A model generated the notes under the pieces. It ran no database searches, was not told where the DNA came from, and saw nothing but the letters and a program-made list of their open reading frames with translations. A stretch of DNA of 64,000 nt from Anaerolineales bacterium UBA2181 (GTDB lineage: Bacteria; Chloroflexota; Anaerolineae; Promineifilales; UBA4811): the NCBI GenBank assembly GCA_002328075.1, contig DCVT01000018.1, forward strand, positions 11,310 through 75,309, in the 5' to 3' direction. This document shows, in pieces, positions 61,473 to 64,000 of this stretch; positions within the stretch are counted from its first letter, which is position 1; the number at the start of each line of letters is the position of its first letter. The translations under genes and the position numbers were made by a program.

Positions 61473-62493
61473 ACGGCGCCGGCTGAGACGGGTGCTGAAT
61501 CGGGCCGGACTGCAGATCTCGTATCGCCTGGGCTGGCAGCGTGTGCCTGGCCGGCCGCGCATCTTGATGATCGAGCCGACCAACGAGTGCAACCTGCATT
61601 GCCCGCTGTGTCCCACCGGCGCCGGCACCCTGCGGCGGCCCAAGGGCTACATGACGTTCGAGTTGTATGAGCGCATCCTGGCCGAGCTTGATGGGGCGCT
61701 GGAGCGCCTGATGCTCTACAACTACGGTGAGCCGTTTCTCCACCCTCGCATCTTTGACATGATCGCCCTCGCCCGGCGGGCCGAGATTCATACGCGCATC
61801 AGCACCAACGGCCTGGTCTTTCTGCGGGTTGGCCACGCCGACGATCTGATCGCCAGTGGCCTGAATCACCTGCGGGTGAGCCTCGACGGTGCGACCCAGG
61901 GGACATACGCCACCTATCGCGTCGGCGGGCAACTCGCCCCCATCCTGGAGGGCGTGCGCCTGCTCCAGCAACGCAAACGAGAGTTAGGGCGGACCCGGCC
62001 GGTTGTCGAGCTGCAATTCATCGTCATGGGCCACAACGAGCACGAGCTCCCGGCGGTGCGCCGGCTCGCTAAAGATGTGGGGACGCCACTGCGGATCAAG
62101 ACCGTCGGCCTGGGAGACGTCAGCCGGGGGCCGGGGCGGCAGGAGTGGCTGCCCCGCGATGCCTCTCTGCGCCGCTACCGTGAATGCGAGGGCGGGCTGA
62201 AATTGGCCGAAGGTAACGGGGTCCGGTTCGTGTGCGACCAGCCCTGGCACCGGATGGTGGTCAACTGGGATGGGCAGGTGACGCCCTGTTGTTATGACCG
62301 CCACGGCGATTATGCCCTCGGCAACGCCAACGACGGCCTGGCTACGGTGTGGAACGGCGAGCGCTTGCGGGCCTTCCGCCGGGCAGTACGTTCGTCGTCG
62401 CCGCCGGCCCTCTGTGAGCGCTGCGCCGCCCGCTTGTGGAATTCGCCCAAGATGGGTTGGGTCGAGAGACCTCCAGGCTTTTCGGTTTACTGA
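61444..62493 (+). CDS. Radical SAM protein with SPASM domain
   Basis: 349 residues from the ATG that overlaps the previous gene by 29 nt; a GTG at 61489 just after that gene's stop is an alternative start. Cluster motif CNLHCPLC (about residues 47-54), the GE-type motif NYGEPFLHPRIF (Gly-Glu but with Tyr before it), and the SPASM C-end VCDQPWHRMV, VTPCCYDRHG and CERCAARLW. The Asp-Gly-x-Val-x-Pro-Cys-Cys stretch is typical of SPASM proteins that act on peptides or carbohydrates. Last gene of the cassette. Confidence 0.88.
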   Translation: MRPIWQAHDKRRRLRRVLNRAGLQISYRLGWQRVPGRPRILMIEPTNECNLHCPLCPTGAGTLRRPKGYMTFELYERILAELDGALERLMLYNYGEPFLHPRIFDMIALARRAEIHTRISTNGLVFLRVGHADDLIASGLNHLRVSLDGATQGTYATYRVGGQLAPILEGVRLLQQRKRELGRTRPVVELQFIVMGHNEHELPAVRRLAKDVGTPLRIKTVGLGDVSRGPGRQEWLPRDASLRRYRECEGGLKLAEGNGVRFVCDQPWHRMVVNWDGQVTPCCYDRHGDYALGNANDGLATVWNGERLRAFRRAVRSSSPPALCERCAARLWNSPKMGWVERPPGFSVY

Positions 62494-63461
62494 TCTGTAT
62501 GGCAGATGCTTTTCGGTCGTACAATCGCGACCCTGATGGCCGGTGAGGGCTCTACAAGGCGTGGTGCTGGGGTGGAAACGGGACGGAAGAGGATGATAAC
62601 GTGGCCGTGAGCCGAGCATCTGTACCTCTCCCTAGCTGGTACTTGCAGGTTTGATTGCCAACGAGACCAGTTCAGCTTTCACTATCTGCACGAATCGCTC
62701 CGGTCCACTTGGTGAAGAATCCCGACTGGTGTCAAATCCAATTTGAGGGCTCGTACCGGATTCCGTTTGGCTGACGGGCTGGGCGAGACGCATCAGGTTG
62801 GCATGTTCACTGAGCTGGCCGAGCTGCAACAGGAGGCCCGACTTACCAGCCGAACAAGTGTGCCGGACACTTGAGTTCGGTCCGCCAGGTGCTGGGTACC
62901 CTGGTGTCGGACAGGTTGGACGCAATTGAGTTGGCCTTGGCACGGCCAGGTTCGGTGTTGCGTCTGGCAATTGCGGCTTCATGGCGGAGCGGACCACCTC
63001 CACGGCTGAAGCTGTGGGGCCAAAGCCCTGCACTGCGACCTGCGCGTTGTGGTGGGAACCCTGATGGGCTAGCTGTCGGCGCGTTGACCCAATCGGGTTC
63101 GGTCAGGGTCTATCCACATCCGGAATGCGTCGATGGCCGGCAGGCATGGGCGTGTCCCGGCTGGGCCGCGGCCGATCGGCGGTTCGTGGCGGACTGCCCG
63201 GTACGCCGGTCCAGCCGATGGAAACACAAGAGGCCAGGGTTCGGGCCGAACCCCGGCGTCCGAAGCTTATGGGCCCCGCGAGATCACTGAGCAAGAGACT
63301 GCTGATGAACCCCCATCAGCAGTCTCCCAGAACCGAGTACTCTCCGTCCCTCTTAACCTATGTGGATGTGGCAATAGATAGACAACTTGCGCCTACGCCT
63401 GGTCCAGGACCGATTGGCAACTATGGGGACCAGGCGCCCTGGCAAGCGCTTATGTATCGGA
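62494..63461. other. About 970 bp without a supportable gene
   Basis: No frame of real gene character was found on either strand; the longest (about 130 codons on either strand) have no recognisable motif or ribosome site. It holds several inverted repeats: GGTCG/CGACC at about 62517-62534 flanking a TACAAT, GGGTTC/GAACCC at 63237-63253, a 13-bp perfect hairpin at 63295-63326 and CGCCTGGTCC/GGACCAGGCG at 63396-63436. It could hold an RNA gene or be decayed DNA; I cannot tell which. No tmRNA, RNase P or SRP signature was recognised. Confidence 0.4.
63295..63326. terminator. Perfect 13-bp hairpin
   Basis: GAGACTGCTGATG (63295-63307), loop AACCCC, CATCAGCAGTCTC (63314-63326). No T-tract. Purpose unclear; it may end a transcript from either side. 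Confidence 0.45.
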
Positions 63462-63492
63462 ACAAAAGGGAGGCTGGAGGCCTCCCTTTTGT
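63462..63492 (-). terminator. Strong bidirectional intrinsic terminator
   Basis: ACAAAAGGGAGGC (63462-63474) and GCCTCCCTTTTGT (63480-63492), 13-bp arms with a 5-nt loop and T4 on each strand. It lies 24 nt beyond the stop of the minus-strand anti-sigma-like gene and fits its terminator. Confidence 0.8.
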
Positions 63493-63516
63493 GCGCACTA
63501 TCCCGCTGGTAACTGC

Positions 63517-63735
63517 TCAGGACACTGCCGCCAGCAACGCCTCATACTCGGCCCGGCAGTCCGTGCAACCCGCCAGATGATCCTGAACCAGCGGCACGGC
63601 TTCAGCAGCGTTTTTGCCCGCCAGTACCGTGTCTACAAACCGGTCGACCTGCTCAAAACACTCGTCACAACCGATCTCATCAGGACGAGTGGTCATGAGT
63701 TGTCGAACCACTGCTGTGATCCTGCCCGGATCCAT
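63517..63735 (-). CDS. Small zinc-finger anti-sigma-like protein
   Basis: 72 residues from the ATG of MDPGRITAVV; an upstream ATG at 63813 is in frame but gives an atypical N-terminus. The core EIGCDECFEQVDRFVDTVLA, then LVQDHLAGCTDCRAEYEALL, is the zf-HC2/ZAS-like pattern (two CxxC pairs with His) of anti-sigma factors. The motif combination is one I associate with Chloroflexota. No sigma factor is seen within the window to its right, where the last ~190 bp hold nothing I can support. A strong terminator follows it. Confidence 0.75.
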   Translation of the reverse strand: MDPGRITAVVRQLMTTRPDEIGCDECFEQVDRFVDTVLAGKNAAEAVPLVQDHLAGCTDCRAEYEALLAAVS

Positions 63736-64000
63736 GGCATTACATCTGCGCATGAACATCGCCCGATGGATTCTCTTCTCCACCGCGCCCGAGCCCGATT
63801 TCATCTTGGACACTCTTGCGGCTCATCTTTGACAGAGACGCAGAGAAATCCCCCTCTCTCACGTCCATGTTGGCTACCTGGCCCCCACACGGATTTGCCG
63901 CCTTCCGTTGCATTACATCCAGTGTCCCAGTCTACTTGACCGTTATACTCATATTGCGCACGAAGATCAGGGCTGTCCTAGAAGCCCAGCCGGAAAGCGG

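Noticed and set aside
62632..63033. Open frame of about 133 codons in the gene-free kilobase
   Set aside because: No recognisable domain, no ribosome site and no conserved pattern.
1..64000. tRNA, rRNA or CRISPR arrays
   Set aside because: No tRNA T-loop plus acceptor pattern, no rRNA sequence and no regularly spaced direct-repeat array with spacers were seen.

Overview
This 64 kb window is GC-rich bacterial DNA that I would place in the Chloroflexota, probably an Anaerolineae-like lineage. That is an inference from style, not from a marker gene: long Thr/Pro-rich (TPTAT-type) linkers, very large secreted proteases with a C-terminal YLPxV tail, a Usp-DUF389-SH3 fusion, a KimA-type permease with RCK proteins, and an anti-sigma-like protein of a type I associate with this phylum. 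No rRNA, tRNA or CRISPR array was seen. Many promoters fit one pattern: TTGNNN, a 16-18 nt spacer, then TATACT, TACAAT or TATCAT.

Layout. 0-7 kb: a 5'-truncated class I glutamine-amidotransferase-like hydrolase, facing a five-gene leftward operon (KimA-type K+ permease, two TrkA/RCK proteins, M32 carboxypeptidase, ATP-cone/uridine-kinase fusion). 7-9 kb: a small lipoprotein and a polytopic membrane protein. 9-17 kb: the most unusual block. An ExeA/TniB-type ATPase and an unknown protein precede three 30-bp-spaced iteron-like repeats, then a DnaA-domain-I-like protein carrying a duplicated RepA-like winged-helix region, an intergenic zone with four copies of a 16-bp motif around an AT-rich island, then ParA, ParB and a Usp-DUF389 membrane protein. 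It reads like a plasmid-type replication and partition module.

17-25.5 kb: a peptide ABC transporter lacking ATPases, a formylglycine-generating-enzyme-like lipoprotein coupled to class I fructose-1,6-bisphosphatase, and a divergent methyltransferase. 25.5-32 kb: surface carbohydrate genes (nucleotide-sugar dehydrogenase, membrane and cytoplasmic glycosyltransferases, a glycosidase-like lipid-anchored or exported protein) and an M24 peptidase. 32-36 kb: a MacA/MacB-type tripartite ABC exporter. 36-49 kb: two giant secreted subtilases of about 2321 and 1760 residues, both ending in the YLPxV tail.

49-64 kb: a Memo-family protein with a PspA-like partner, a GH13 neopullulanase-like enzyme, a decayed IS1182-like transposase, then two GT4 glycosyltransferases and three radical SAM/SPASM proteins. 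A zinc-ribbon membrane protein, a membrane-anchored beta-propeller with a cytoplasmic zinc ribbon, and a small Cys-rich protein lie among them. About 1 kb of apparently non-coding, hairpin-containing DNA and a zinc-finger anti-sigma-like gene close the window.
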